NCBI GenBank assembly: GCA_033764075.1
Contig: JANRJH010000023.1
Span: 58,136-122,135, forward strand
Origin: M3007 sp033764075
GTDB taxonomy: Bacteria > Bacteroidota > Bacteroidia > Chitinophagales > Saprospiraceae
Length of the DNA: 64,000 nt
Reading direction: 5' to 3'
The position numbers and the translations under genes are program-made. Each line of letters begins with the position of its first letter. Within the stretch, counting starts at the first letter, position 1. Below the pieces are notes generated by a model that was not told the origin of the DNA, did not search any database, and saw nothing but the letters and a program-made list of their open reading frames with translations. Below are positions 1 to 9,443 of this stretch, piece after piece.

Positions 1-2
1 AC

Positions 3-2300
3 GGCGCAGCCTCCTGGTTTTTGCCGCTCAACCAGGGCTGGAACGACGGCGCCGGCAATCCGCCCAATCCCGGCGGCCTCAAAACCGACTACCTCTGGAA
101 ACGCCTGCTCACCCCGGCCGGCCTCACCGACCTGCTCGAAAACTACGCCCAGGTAGTGGAGGAAGAAAACCCCAAAACCGGCAAGAAAAAACGCCGACAG
201 ATTTTTCCGCGCTACCACCAGATAGATGTTGTTCGCCTGCTGTTGAAACGGGTGCAGGAAGACGGCGTCGGCAAGCGCTACCTGATCCAACACTCGGCCG
301 GCTCGGGTAAGTCGAACTCCATCGCCTGGCTGGCACACCAACTCATAGCCGCCGAAAGAGAGGACGCGCGGCTGTTTGATTCCGTGATCGTCATTACCGA
401 CCGCCGTATTCTCGACAAGCAGATTCGCGACACCATCCGACAGTTCGCCCAGGTAGGCGCCACCGTCGGCCACGCCGAAGCCTCGGGCGATTTGCGGCGC
501 TTCATCGAAAGCGGTAAAAAAATCATCATTTCGACGGTGCAGAAATTTCCGGTGATACTGGATGATATCGGCGACCGGCACCGGAGCAATCGTTTTGCCA
601 TCATCATAGACGAGGCGCATTCCAGTCAGGGCGGCAAACGTTCCGCTGCCGTGAGCGAGGCCCTCGCCGACCCGGAAGATACCGTCAATGATGTGCTGGA
701 GCAGCGCATGCAGGCGCGCAAAATGCTGACCAACGCCAGTTATTTTGCCTTCACCGCCACGCCCAAAAACAAAACCCTGGAAATCTTTGGCACACCTGAA
801 CCGGCGCCGGAAGGTAAAATCGCGCACCGGCCTGCACATAGTTACACCATGAAACAGGCGATCCAGGAAGGGTTTATCCTGGATGTGTTGAAAAGTTACA
901 CACCCGTATCGAGTTATTATAAGTTGATCAAAACGGTGGAGGCCGATCCGGAGTTCGACAAGAAGAAGTCAAAGAAGAAATTGCGCAAATACGTGGAAAG
1001 CCACGACCACGCCATTCGCCTCAAAGCCGAGATCATGGCCGATCATTTTCACGAGCAAGTGATCGCGCTGAACAAAATCGGCGGTCAGGCCAGGGCCATG
1101 GTCGTCACGAGCGGCATTGAACGCGCTATTCAGTATTATTTCGCGCTCAGGTCATACCTCGAAGAACGGAAGAGCCCATACCAGGCCATTGTGGCCTTCT
1201 CCGGGGAATATGAATACGAGGGCAAAAAGGTGACCGAGGCAGCCATCAATGGTTTTCCATCCAACGATATTGCCGATCGCTTTCAGGAGAACCCGTACCG
1301 TTTCCTCGTGGTGGCCGACAAATTCCTGACCGGGTACGACGAGCCTCTGCTCCATACCATGTACGTGGACAAACCCCTCGCCGGCGTGAAAGCCGTACAA
1401 ACCTTGTCGCGCCTCAACAGGGCGCATCCGAAAAAACACGACGTATTCGTACTGGATTTCCTGAACGATGCCGATACGATACGGGCCGCCTTCGAGCCCT
1501 ACTACCGCACGACCATCTTGTCCGAAGAGAGCGATCCCAATCGCCTGCACGACCTGAAGGCCGATCTCGACCGGTACCAGATTTATACGCCGGAACAGAC
1601 CGACGACCTGGTGCAGCAATATCTCGCCGGTGTGGTGCGCGATCAGCTCGATCCCATCCTTGAATCCTGCGTGGCGGCATATTTACAACTCGATGAAGAC
1701 GGCCAGGTGGACTTCAAGGGCAAGGCCAAAGCTTTCGTGCGCAGCTACGATTTTTTGGGTTCTATCCTCCGGTACAACAATGCCGGATGGGAAAAACTGT
1801 CTATTTTGCTCCATCTGCTTATCCCGAAACTGCCCGCCCCAAAAGAAGAGGACTTTTCGAAAGGCATCCTCGAAGCGATTGACATGGACAGTTACCGGGC
1901 GGAGAAAAAAGCCGCCATGAGCATTATGCTGACCGACCGCGACGCAGAAATCGGCCCTGTGCCCGTGGAAGGCGGTGGTCACCGGCCGGAGCCGGAAATG
2001 GACCGCCTGTCCAATATCCTGAAAACTTTCAACGAACAGTTCGGCACACTTTTCAGCGACGGCGATCGCATTGTGCAGCGCATCCGCGAGGATATAGCAC
2101 CTAAAGTAGCGGCAGATGAGGCTTTTCAGAACGCGAAAAAGAACACCCCCGGAACGGCCAAAATCGAGCACGACAAAGCCCTGGCCCGCGTGATGCTGGA
2201 CCTGCTGAAAGACGACACCGAAGTGTACAAGCAGTTTGTGCAAAACGAGTCGTTTAAACGGTTTGTGACGGATATGGTGTATGCTATCGCAAATGATTAG
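3..2300 (+). CDS. hsdR: Type I restriction enzyme R subunit (HsdR), 5'-truncated by window edge
   Basis: Motor/translocase subunit of a type I restriction-modification complex. It uses ATP to pull DNA past the methylation-specificity complex before cleavage. The open frame runs in from the window edge, so the N-terminal nuclease domain and true start lie upstream; the visible TTG at position 21 is internal. Counting from there, Walker A HSAGSGKS is at about residues 91-98, the DEAH box at 197-200 and the helicase motif TATP at 245-248. A second RecA-like domain follows (FLVVADKFLTGYDEP), then a helical C-terminus that ends normally. HsdM and HsdS are not in the window and would be expected upstream. 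The next gene starts 43 bp later behind its own promoter-like box. The family call is secure. Confidence 0.95.
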   Translation, partial: GAASWFLPLNQGWNDGAGNPPNPGGLKTDYLWKRLLTPAGLTDLLENYAQVVEEENPKTGKKKRRQIFPRYHQIDVVRLLLKRVQEDGVGKRYLIQHSAGSGKSNSIAWLAHQLIAAEREDARLFDSVIVITDRRILDKQIRDTIRQFAQVGATVGHAEASGDLRRFIESGKKIIISTVQKFPVILDDIGDRHRSNRFAIIIDEAHSSQGGKRSAAVSEALADPEDTVNDVLEQRMQARKMLTNASYFAFTATPKNKTLEIFGTPEPAPEGKIAHRPAHSYTMKQAIQEGFILDVLKSYTPVSSYYKLIKTVEADPEFDKKKSKKKLRKYVESHDHAIRLKAEIMADHFHEQVIALNKIGGQARAMVVTSGIERAIQYYFALRSYLEERKSPYQAIVAFSGEYEYEGKKVTEAAINGFPSNDIADRFQENPYRFLVVADKFLTGYDEPLLHTMYVDKPLAGVKAVQTLSRLNRAHPKKHDVFVLDFLNDADTIRAAFEPYYRTTILSEESDPNRLHDLKADLDRYQIYTPEQTDDLVQQYLAGVVRDQLDPILESCVAAYLQLDEDGQVDFKGKAKAFVRSYDFLGSILRYNNAGWEKLSILLHLLIPKLPAPKEEDFSKGILEAIDMDSYRAEKKAAMSIMLTDRDAEIGPVPVEGGGHRPEPEMDRLSNILKTFNEQFGTLFSDGDRIVQRIREDIAPKVAADEAFQNAKKNTPGTAKIEHDKALARVMLDLLKDDTEVYKQFVQNESFKRFVTDMVYAIAND

Positions 2301-2309
2301 TATACTTCT

Positions 2310-2317
2310 TATATTTG
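2310..2317 (+). promoter_or_regulatory. Bacteroidota-type -7 promoter element (TATATTTG)
   Basis: Matches the Bacteroidota primary-sigma consensus TAnnTTTG and lies 26 bp upstream of the CHAT gene start. It suggests module A has its own promoter just after hsdR. No convincing -33 TTTG was seen. Confidence 0.5.
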
Positions 2318-2342
2318 CTCATCAAGTCCGAATGAACGACAG

Positions 2343-4082
2343 ATGGATATACTCCTGCTCACCTTTGCTAATAGCGAAAGCGACCCTCTGCCCAAACTCC
2401 GGGAGGAGGATGATAAGACGCACGCTGTGCTCCGCGAACGGACACAACAGCAAGACTTCCGGTTGGAGCGGGAGCAATTTGCTACCCGGGAAAAGGTGAT
2501 CAACCTGCTGAAAGCTCACAGACAGGATATTTGCCTGTTTTGGTACAGCGGTCACGCCGACTACCGGCTGCTTCAGATGGAAGACGGCCCGGCGAATGCC
2601 GACGGTATTGCCGCGCTGCTGGGTCAGTGCCCGAAACTGATACTGGTTGGTCTGAACGGCTGCTCCACCCTTGCACAGACCGACGCATTGCTGGCTGCGG
2701 GCGTACCGATGGTGATTGCTACCAGCGATCCGGTGGACGATGATGTGGCGACGAAATTCTCTATTGCTTTTTTTACGGAACTGGCCAAAAACCGGCGCTC
2801 GGTGCGCGAAGCCTTCGAGTCAGCTGTAAAGGAGGCTCAAGTGTATGGAAAAACAACGATAAAAGCCCAAGTGCGCTCGGCCGGCCGGGAACGCGAGCCT
2901 AGTGAAGATGGACGCTACTGGGAACTGGTGGTGGCAGATAAGCAGGAATCCCTGCTGGATAGCTGGCGGCTACCCGAGCGCAAGTCCGATGTGCCGGTCA
3001 ATCAGCACCTGCGAAAGGCTTTGCGGCTGCTGTTCAATACTCAGCACGGCGACTATAACCGGGCCGATGCGCCCCTCGATACGCTGCTAAAAAGCCTCCC
3101 CTTTACCATTAGCGAACCGCTGCGCAACCTTCTGGCGCCCAACGACGGCACGCGCCAGGTTTTTTTCGACCGGCCCGGCCCGGAACGCCGGAGCATGCTT
3201 TTGTACGCCTACCGGGGCATCGGCAATTTCCTGACGTATGCCCTTTGGAGCAGGTTGTGGGCCCTGCGCGCGGCAGGTAAAGAACTGCAGAATCTGGAGC
3301 CGGTGTGGAATGATTTCCGGCAATGGCTCTGCTTGAATGATATCCGGGAGGATAAAAGGCGCTCGCTGTTTCCTGTTTTTCAGCGCCTTGCCTGGTATTA
3401 CCACCAAAACGGCCTGGAACTCCCGCTGCCAGAGCTGCCGGAGGCGCTAAAGAAAATGACGGATCACCGCTACCAGGAAGCATTTGACTACCTGGAGGCA
3501 CGGCTGCAGGAGCCGGAGATCGGGCGCGAAGAAAACTGGGAGCGACTTTGCGAAGAAACCGAAAAGCGCCTTGCGCAAGTGCTCCATTGTTTCGGCTTTC
3601 TGTTCCGTTATACCCTGACGTCGATCAAAGCCATTGATGTGGAGTTTTATATGCACCTCTCTGCCCCCATCTTTGTACATAAAGTGGTACGTCTGCAGGC
3701 GCAAACCACCCCCTGGGATGAGCAGTTGGAAAAGTACGAATGCTACCTGAAAACGGCTTCCGTGTTATTGCGCCCTGTAGATAATTCCCGGAAAGAAGAA
3801 CTTTACCTGTCGCCTTTCCTCATCGACGAAAATGCCTATTTGCGTACCGATAAGGCCAATCCATATTTTTGTATGGCCTGGCACCCGGCGCAGCGCAGCT
3901 TCATCTTCCGGAATATTTCCAGACCAGAAGACGATATTCTGACGATTCAGGAGCCCGAGCCGGAAGACATCTTTTCCGAAACCGATGGAGAGGATACCGG
4001 GGATAACTTCTTCCCGCTGATTTACGGCCAGTTCAACGCCTTCTGCGAAACCGTGTTTGGCAAAAACCTCGACGAACTATGA
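2343..4082 (+). CDS. CHAT-domain (caspase-like) protease, module A
   Basis: A 579-residue protein whose N-terminal ~170 residues have the CHAT caspase-like layout. There is a beta-strand ending in SGHAD with the candidate catalytic His at residue 71, then LVGLNGCST with the candidate nucleophile Cys at 107, followed by GVPMVIATSD. The C-terminal ~400 residues are helical and unrecognised. No signal peptide or membrane segment is seen, so it is probably cytosolic. The stop overlaps the next start by 4 bp (ATGA), so it is translationally coupled to the STAND NTPase. The gene pair is paralogous to the pair at 24980-24964/23117 on the other strand. CHAT proteases are known as separase/caspase relatives in death and conflict systems; substrate and role here are inferred. 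The start at 2343 follows the -7 element by 26 bp. Confidence 0.82.
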   Translation: MDILLLTFANSESDPLPKLREEDDKTHAVLRERTQQQDFRLEREQFATREKVINLLKAHRQDICLFWYSGHADYRLLQMEDGPANADGIAALLGQCPKLILVGLNGCSTLAQTDALLAAGVPMVIATSDPVDDDVATKFSIAFFTELAKNRRSVREAFESAVKEAQVYGKTTIKAQVRSAGREREPSEDGRYWELVVADKQESLLDSWRLPERKSDVPVNQHLRKALRLLFNTQHGDYNRADAPLDTLLKSLPFTISEPLRNLLAPNDGTRQVFFDRPGPERRSMLLYAYRGIGNFLTYALWSRLWALRAAGKELQNLEPVWNDFRQWLCLNDIREDKRRSLFPVFQRLAWYYHQNGLELPLPELPEALKKMTDHRYQEAFDYLEARLQEPEIGREENWERLCEETEKRLAQVLHCFGFLFRYTLTSIKAIDVEFYMHLSAPIFVHKVVRLQAQTTPWDEQLEKYECYLKTASVLLRPVDNSRKEELYLSPFLIDENAYLRTDKANPYFCMAWHPAQRSFIFRNISRPEDDILTIQEPEPEDIFSETDGEDTGDNFFPLIYGQFNAFCETVFGKNLDEL

Positions 4083-6136
4083 GCCAGGTACGCAGCCCAT
4101 TTAAGTTTTTGGCGCCTTTCGGGCCAGAAGACAGTCAGAATTTCTTCGGTCGCGACCGGGAGGTGCGGCAACTGTATCGCATGGTGCAGCGGACACCCTT
4201 GCTATTGCTATACGGATTGTCGGGCACCGGCAAAACCAGTCTGGTGCAATGCGGGCTGGCCACCCGCTTTAAAGGGCCCGACTGGCTGCCTGTATGGATA
4301 CGGCGGGAACAAAATATCAATGAATCGCTGCAGCGCGAACTGGATGCCAAAAAACCGGAATCCCTTCCTGCCGACACGCCGACACCTGAAAAGATCCGCC
4401 GGCTGTACCGGTATTATCTGCGCCCGGTGTACCTGCTGTTTGATCAGTTTGAGGAATTGTTCATCCTGGGCGATGCGGCAGAACAAAAGGCGTTCATCGC
4501 GGAATTAAAAGCCATTCTGGATGCCGGCTTGTCTTGCACCATCGTCCTGATCGTGCGCGAAGAGTACCTGGGCCGACTTTACCCCCTGGAAAAAGCCATC
4601 CCCAACTTCCATGACTTCCGCATGCGGGTGGAGCCGATGGATACGGTGCGTGTGACGGAGGTTATCAACCGTTCGTTTTCCAATTTTAATATCAGTCTGG
4701 AAGCACCCGCAGAAGACCGTATCAATGAGATCATACAAAACATCCGGCTGAAAGACACGCCGGTAGAGTTGCCGCACCTGCAGGTATATCTCGACCGTCT
4801 TTACCGGGAAGATTACGCCCGTACCTATCCCGAGGGTATCGACGTGCCCGAGGGCGAGTGGCCCTCGCTGGAGTTTACAAAAGCAGAAATTCACAGTTTC
4901 GGCAGCATTGAGAATGTGCTGGATGGGTTTCTTCGGGAACAGCGCAGCCGTATTCAGGCGGATTTTGACCAAGAATTCCCAGACGAACCCGAACAGGAAT
5001 ATGCCACCGACCGGGTGCTACTGGCTTTTGTGTCAGCCGAAGGTACCAAACGCCCCATCAGCATTAGCCGGGCAGGCGGGCAGATACAAATTGACGAACG
5101 GCAGCGAAAATTGTTCCCGGCATTGTCCAACGCCGCGCTCAGTTGGTGCATCGTACAATTGGAAAAAGCGTACATCCTGCACAGCAGTGTCAGCGGAACC
5201 AGTATTGAGTTAACGCATGATACCCTGGCCACAGCGGTGGACGCGCAGCAAGATGCGGACCAAAGGCAAATGGCGAAAGCCCGGCACTGGATTGAAACGG
5301 GCTACAAGCAATATGAAGAAACCGGTGGCCGCTACTTTCTTGATCAAAGCCTCTTGTATCAGCTTGAGCCCTACCAATCGAAGTTGTCACTCCCGAAAGA
5401 ATGGGCTGAGTTTATAGTGAAGAGCCATGCCGAAGTCAAACGCCGCGTAGATGCTGAAAATGAACGAACCCGGCGCGAACTGCAACTGGCAGAGGAGAAA
5501 TTGGCGGCCGAGCAAAAGGCGCGGGAAAACGAGCAACGCCTGGCGGAGGAAAAATTGGCCGCCGAGCAGCGGGCACGCCGCCGCCAACTGTTTTTTATCA
5601 GCGTAGTAAGCATAGTAGCGGCAGTGGCTATTTGGACGGCGTTCTATGCCAATACGAAAAAAAAGGAGGCCGAACAGGCGAAACTAGGCGCCCTTGCAGC
5701 TCAGAAAGCGGCCCAAGATAGTGCTGTTGTGGCACAGATTGAGCGGAAAAAAGCATTTATCGAAGCAGCCAATGCTAAAGCTGCGCTTGAACGACAAAAA
5801 GAAGCCGAGCGTAACGCAAAGAAACAACAAATGAGAACCTATTTAGCACAAGCCAATGATTTTATCAGTCGAAAACAGTACGATGACGCGATCACAGCCT
5901 ATCGAAGCGCCCTTTCTCTTGCAGATGACGAACAAACACGCTGGCGTATTAAGGATAGTACAAGCCAATGTCAATCCGATAAAAGGGATCATGACTATAG
6001 AATAGCCAAACAGAAAGGCATGCGTCTTGCTGTTATCGGGCAATGCAAAGCCGCAGAAAAATATTTAAGGGTCGCACTGGATATTCAGCCCGAAGACGCC
6101 GAACTGAAGGAAGCCATTAACAAATGCGGCCTATAA
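4079..6136 (+). CDS. STAND-type NTPase with coiled coil, membrane segment and TPR-like C-terminus, module A
   Basis: A 685-residue signal-transducing P-loop ATPase. The N-terminus carries the PFKFLAPFG...FFGRDREV motif typical of Bacteroidota STAND proteins. Walker A GLSGTGKT is at residues 46-53 and Walker B LLFDQFEE at about 119-126. A winged-helix-like region follows, ending in ELTHDTLA. Residues ~450-500 are a charged Glu/Ala/Lys coiled coil with near-identical LAEEKLAAEQ blocks. One hydrophobic helix sits at ~501-523 (FISVVSIVAAVAIWTAF). The C-terminus has TPR-like helices (QYDDAITAYRSALSLADDE). It overlaps the CHAT stop by 4 bp and precedes the WG-repeat gene by 39 bp. STAND NTPases act as oligomerising switches that pass a sensed signal to an effector, here presumably the CHAT protease (inference). 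Confidence 0.85.
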   Translation: MSQVRSPFKFLAPFGPEDSQNFFGRDREVRQLYRMVQRTPLLLLYGLSGTGKTSLVQCGLATRFKGPDWLPVWIRREQNINESLQRELDAKKPESLPADTPTPEKIRRLYRYYLRPVYLLFDQFEELFILGDAAEQKAFIAELKAILDAGLSCTIVLIVREEYLGRLYPLEKAIPNFHDFRMRVEPMDTVRVTEVINRSFSNFNISLEAPAEDRINEIIQNIRLKDTPVELPHLQVYLDRLYREDYARTYPEGIDVPEGEWPSLEFTKAEIHSFGSIENVLDGFLREQRSRIQADFDQEFPDEPEQEYATDRVLLAFVSAEGTKRPISISRAGGQIQIDERQRKLFPALSNAALSWCIVQLEKAYILHSSVSGTSIELTHDTLATAVDAQQDADQRQMAKARHWIETGYKQYEETGGRYFLDQSLLYQLEPYQSKLSLPKEWAEFIVKSHAEVKRRVDAENERTRRELQLAEEKLAAEQKARENEQRLAEEKLAAEQRARRRQLFFISVVSIVAAVAIWTAFYANTKKKEAEQAKLGALAAQKAAQDSAVVAQIERKKAFIEAANAKAALERQKEAERNAKKQQMRTYLAQANDFISRKQYDDAITAYRSALSLADDEQTRWRIKDSTSQCQSDKRDHDYRIAKQKGMRLAVIGQCKAAEKYLRVALDIQPEDAELKEAINKCGL

Positions 6137-6175
6137 TTCAACTGCCCAACTTTGTTCCTATAAAACTCATGACCT

Positions 6176-9151
6176 ATGATTACTGCTTATCTTATTATTC
6201 TCTTATCATTGTTTAATGAGAACAATGATTGTTACGAAAAGTGCGACGACGATGAAGCTTGCCTTTGCGACTGCCTGCTTGAAAAGGGCCGACGATTGAG
6301 GGCGGAAGAAGATTACGAAGGAGCCGTGCTTCATCTACGAGCGGTTGAAGCGCTTTGCCCAGAAAAAGGAGCTACTGCCATTATTGACTCCATCTACCAC
6401 GCGCACAGGATATGGGTCTATCAAAACGGTGCTTTTGCTGTAGCAACCCCCTTGGGACAACTCCTGAGTGAATTTGAATACTACAACCCGCAGCCGTTTA
6501 ACAAGTATGGTATCGCTGTTTGCGAAAATAACAACGGAAAGTACTTCTTTGTAGATATAAATGGTAGGCGGCTTAACGATTTGCCTGGATATGATGGGAT
6601 CATACCTGCAGAAGGTAATTTGTTTTTGATAAAAGGGAGAGAGGATGGATATTTTGGGAATGTTTACTATGTCGTTAGCGGTAGAAATATAAAACCCGTT
6701 TTCTTCACACGAAGCGAAGCCATTCCCAACAAACTTTCTAAGTTTGGCAATTCCATCGGTATGATGGAGTGGATTGCCTATATTCATCTTGTCGCAAAAT
6801 TTGACAATGCTGGTCCCTTTTGTGACGGCATGGCAAGGGTTGAAAAGGATGGCAAGATAGGCTTTATTGATAAAACAGGCAACATAACTATTGCCCCGCA
6901 ATTTGACTTCGCCCAACCCTTTTCCAACGGTGTGGCTTGGGTTATCAATGGCGGCAAGTGGGGTTTAATAGAAAAAACAGGTAATATCCTCATCCCACCG
7001 CAATTTGACTATGCATCTCCTTTTTCCAATGGTCTGGCTTGGGTCGAAAATGACGGTAGGTTAGGCTTGATTGACCAAGCAGGCAAAATACTCATTGAAC
7101 CACAATTTGACTTCGCCCAATCTTTTTCCGAAGGTGTGGTATGGGTCAAAAAAGACAATAAGTGGGTTTTGATAGACAGAACAGGTAAAATACTCGTGTC
7201 TTCGCAATTTGACGATGCCCAATCCTTTTCCAATGGTGTGACTTGGGTCAAAAAAGGCAACAAATGGGGTTTGATAGACAGAACAGGTAAGATACTCATA
7301 CCTCCACAATTTGACGACGCCCTGTATTTTTCCGATGATGTGGCTTGGGTCAAAAATGAGGGCAAGTGGGCTTTGATAGACAGAACAGGTAAAATACTCG
7401 TATCTTCGCAATTTGACGATGTATCCCCCTTTTCCGACGGTATAGCTTGGGTCACAAATGACGACAAGAGAGCTTTGATTGACAAAACAGGTAATATACT
7501 TATCCCATCGCAATTTGACTTCGCCGAACCCTTTTCCGACGGTGTGGCTTGGGTTATCAATGGCGGCAAGTGGGGTTTAATAGAAAAAACAGGTAATATC
7601 CTCATCCCACCGCAATTTGACTATGTATCCCCGTTTTCCAAGGGCGTCGCTCGAGTCGAAAATGACGGCAAGTGGGGCTTTATTGATAAATCAGGCAATA
7701 TCATTGTCGCCTTGGAATTTACTGAGGCCGATTTCTTATTAAACGGACTGACTTGGGTCTTTAATGACGGCAAGAGGGGCTTTATTGACAGAGAGGGTCA
7801 TAGTTTGATCCATATCATCCCACAATTTGACGAAACCCAATCCTTTTCCGACAGTGTGGCTTGGACCTATAAAGACGGTAAGTGGGGTTTGATTGACAAA
7901 AGAGGCGAGATACTCATCGCCCCACTATTTGACAAAATCCAATCCTTTTCCGACGACGTAGTCTGGATCAAAAAAGACGGCAAGTGGGGTTTGATAGACA
8001 AAACAGGTAAGATGCTCATATCTCCACAATTTGATGATGCCCAATCCTTTTCTGACGGTGTTGCTTGGGTCGGAAATAACAGCAAGTGGGGTTTGATAGA
8101 CAAAACAGGTAAGATGCTCATATCTCCACAATTTGACTATGCATCTCCTTTTTCCAATGATGTGGCTTGGGTCCAAAAAGATGGCAAATGGGGTTTAATA
8201 GACAAAACAGGTAAGATGCTCATACCTCCACAATTTGATGATGCCCAATCCTTTTCAGACGGTGTAGCAGGGGCCAAAAAAGACGGCAAGTGGTACTTGG
8301 TTGACAAAGCAGGCAAAATATTCTTCCCGCTACATTATGATTACATATCCCGCTTTTCCGACGGCGTGGCTTGGGTCTTTAATGACGGCAAGAGGGGCTT
8401 GATTGACAAAACTGGCAATATACTTATTGCCCCATATTTTGACAACGCTCTTGATTTTTCCGACGGCGTGGCAATGGTTAAAAAAGACGGCAAGTGGGGC
8501 TTTATTGATAAATCAGGCATGATAATCATCACTCCGCAATTTGACCACGCCGCACCCTTTTCCGACGGCGTGGCAATGGTTGAAAAAGACGGCAAGTGGG
8601 GCTTTATTGACAAATCAGGTATGGTAATCATTACTCCCCAATTTAAGACCGTCGAATCCTTTTCCGATGGTGTGGCAAGGGTTAAAAAAGACGGTAAGTG
8701 GGGCTTTATTGACAAGTCAGGTATGATAATCATCACTCCGCAATTTGAGACTGCCAAACCCTTTTCAGACGGCGTGGCTTTTGTTGAAAAAGGCGGTAAA
8801 TGGGGCATTGTTGGCCAAAATGCAATATTAGTACCACCTGTTCTGGATGGTTATCACTGGTGCGCTGAAGGTAAGCTAGCCCTATACGCCAACGGGCGAC
8901 GAGGTCTGCTATTCGTTAATGAAGGTGCCTATATCCCCTGTGAGTACGAGGAAATCGCTCAAATCCACGACGAGTGGGTTATGGTCATGAAAAACGGCAA
9001 GTGGGGCTGGGTAGATCATAGCGGCAAGACGATGATACCCTGCCGGTACGATGCCGCGACTCCTTTCGATGCAGAAGGAAAAGCATGGGTAGATCAATTT
9101 GGGGAGCGCTTTCGTATCAATAAAAAAGGGTTGATGATTTGGGAGGAATAA
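6176..9151 (+). CDS. WG-repeat (KWG) protein with about 22 tandem repeats, module A
   Basis: A 991-residue protein. A hydrophobic N-terminus (ITAYLIILLSLF) leads into a Cys/Asp-rich stretch and a short TPR-like segment. From about residue 220 to the end there are roughly 22 tandem units of 34 residues with the core GKWGLIDKTG...PQFD..FSDGVAWV, the WG/KWG repeat family predicted to form beta-rich solenoids or propellers. Several units are nearly identical over most of their length (e.g. around 6950-7010 and 7560-7620), which indicates recent expansion or gene conversion. Its place directly after the CHAT-STAND pair suggests a ligand or protein recognition part of the same module (inference). 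The stop shares one base with the start of the next small ORF (TAATG). Codon and base use are more AT-rich than the neighbours. Confidence 0.85.
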   Translation: MITAYLIILLSLFNENNDCYEKCDDDEACLCDCLLEKGRRLRAEEDYEGAVLHLRAVEALCPEKGATAIIDSIYHAHRIWVYQNGAFAVATPLGQLLSEFEYYNPQPFNKYGIAVCENNNGKYFFVDINGRRLNDLPGYDGIIPAEGNLFLIKGREDGYFGNVYYVVSGRNIKPVFFTRSEAIPNKLSKFGNSIGMMEWIAYIHLVAKFDNAGPFCDGMARVEKDGKIGFIDKTGNITIAPQFDFAQPFSNGVAWVINGGKWGLIEKTGNILIPPQFDYASPFSNGLAWVENDGRLGLIDQAGKILIEPQFDFAQSFSEGVVWVKKDNKWVLIDRTGKILVSSQFDDAQSFSNGVTWVKKGNKWGLIDRTGKILIPPQFDDALYFSDDVAWVKNEGKWALIDRTGKILVSSQFDDVSPFSDGIAWVTNDDKRALIDKTGNILIPSQFDFAEPFSDGVAWVINGGKWGLIEKTGNILIPPQFDYVSPFSKGVARVENDGKWGFIDKSGNIIVALEFTEADFLLNGLTWVFNDGKRGFIDREGHSLIHIIPQFDETQSFSDSVAWTYKDGKWGLIDKRGEILIAPLFDKIQSFSDDVVWIKKDGKWGLIDKTGKMLISPQFDDAQSFSDGVAWVGNNSKWGLIDKTGKMLISPQFDYASPFSNDVAWVQKDGKWGLIDKTGKMLIPPQFDDAQSFSDGVAGAKKDGKWYLVDKAGKIFFPLHYDYISRFSDGVAWVFNDGKRGLIDKTGNILIAPYFDNALDFSDGVAMVKKDGKWGFIDKSGMIIITPQFDHAAPFSDGVAMVEKDGKWGFIDKSGMVIITPQFKTVESFSDGVARVKKDGKWGFIDKSGMIIITPQFETAKPFSDGVAFVEKGGKWGIVGQNAILVPPVLDGYHWCAEGKLALYANGRRGLLFVNEGAYIPCEYEEIAQIHDEWVMVMKNGKWGWVDHSGKTMIPCRYDAATPFDAEGKAWVDQFGERFRINKKGLMIWEE

Positions 9152-9339
9152 TGCTGACATGGTCTAACTTTTCCGCACACACAACGCTCTTAAATTTGTG
9201 TCAAGAGACCACCTGCCGCGTGCTTCGCGGCGGCAGTTGGAACAACGACGCGCAGAATTGCCGCGCCGCCAATCGCAACAACAACACGCCGGACAACCGC
9301 AACGACAATATTGGCTTCCGCCTTGTCCGTTCTTTTTAG
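9151..9339 (+). CDS. Small ORF: orphan C-terminal fragment of an FGE-like variable protein
   Basis: A 62-codon ORF starting at the ATG that overlaps the WG-gene stop (TAATG). Residues 23-62 match the C-terminal end of the FGE-sulfatase/C-type-lectin-like fold (RVLRGGSW...CRAANR...GFRLV), but the rest of the domain (MSGNVWEWC etc.) is absent. The matched part contains nine Asn codons, mostly AAC, in the pattern seen in DGR template repeats. Residues 1-22 have no similarity to the paralogous genes. It may be a genuine small coupled gene, a gene remnant, or simply the coding appearance of a template repeat (see the repeat entry). No product function is claimed. Confidence 0.5.
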   Translation: MLTWSNFSAHTTLLNLCQETTCRVLRGGSWNNDAQNCRAANRNNNTPDNRNDNIGFRLVRSF

Positions 9340-9389
9340 CTCACAGGATTGCCGGATAGCAGCCACTGAACAGGCGATTGACCCGCTCT
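9217..9389 (+). repeat. Candidate DGR template-repeat-like segment (homologous to the 3' ends of the two FGE-like genes)
   Basis: From CGCGTG at 9217 the sequence aligns with the variable ends at 20134-20256 and 21797-21922. In a hand alignment of 37 codons with the 20134 gene, about 17 of 27 template adenines differ versus about 21 of 84 other bases. Homology starts abruptly at the RVxRGG codons and, against the 20134 gene, continues about 50 bp past the stop (shared CCGGAT, GC, CTGAACAG blocks near 9350-9377 and 20101-20120). The adenine bias and the abrupt 5' edge fit a template/variable pair; the many non-A differences mean it is not the direct current template. No reverse transcriptase is present in the window. 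Confidence 0.5.
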
Positions 9390-9443
9390 CGGCGTTTACC
9401 GGTTTTCCGGACAAGTGCCGGGACGAAGATACGGTGCAGGCCG

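Noticed and set aside
9139..9339. Start of the small ORF at 9139 instead of 9151
   Set aside because: It would overlap the WG gene by 13 bp, whereas the ATG at 9151 gives a normal TAATG coupling.
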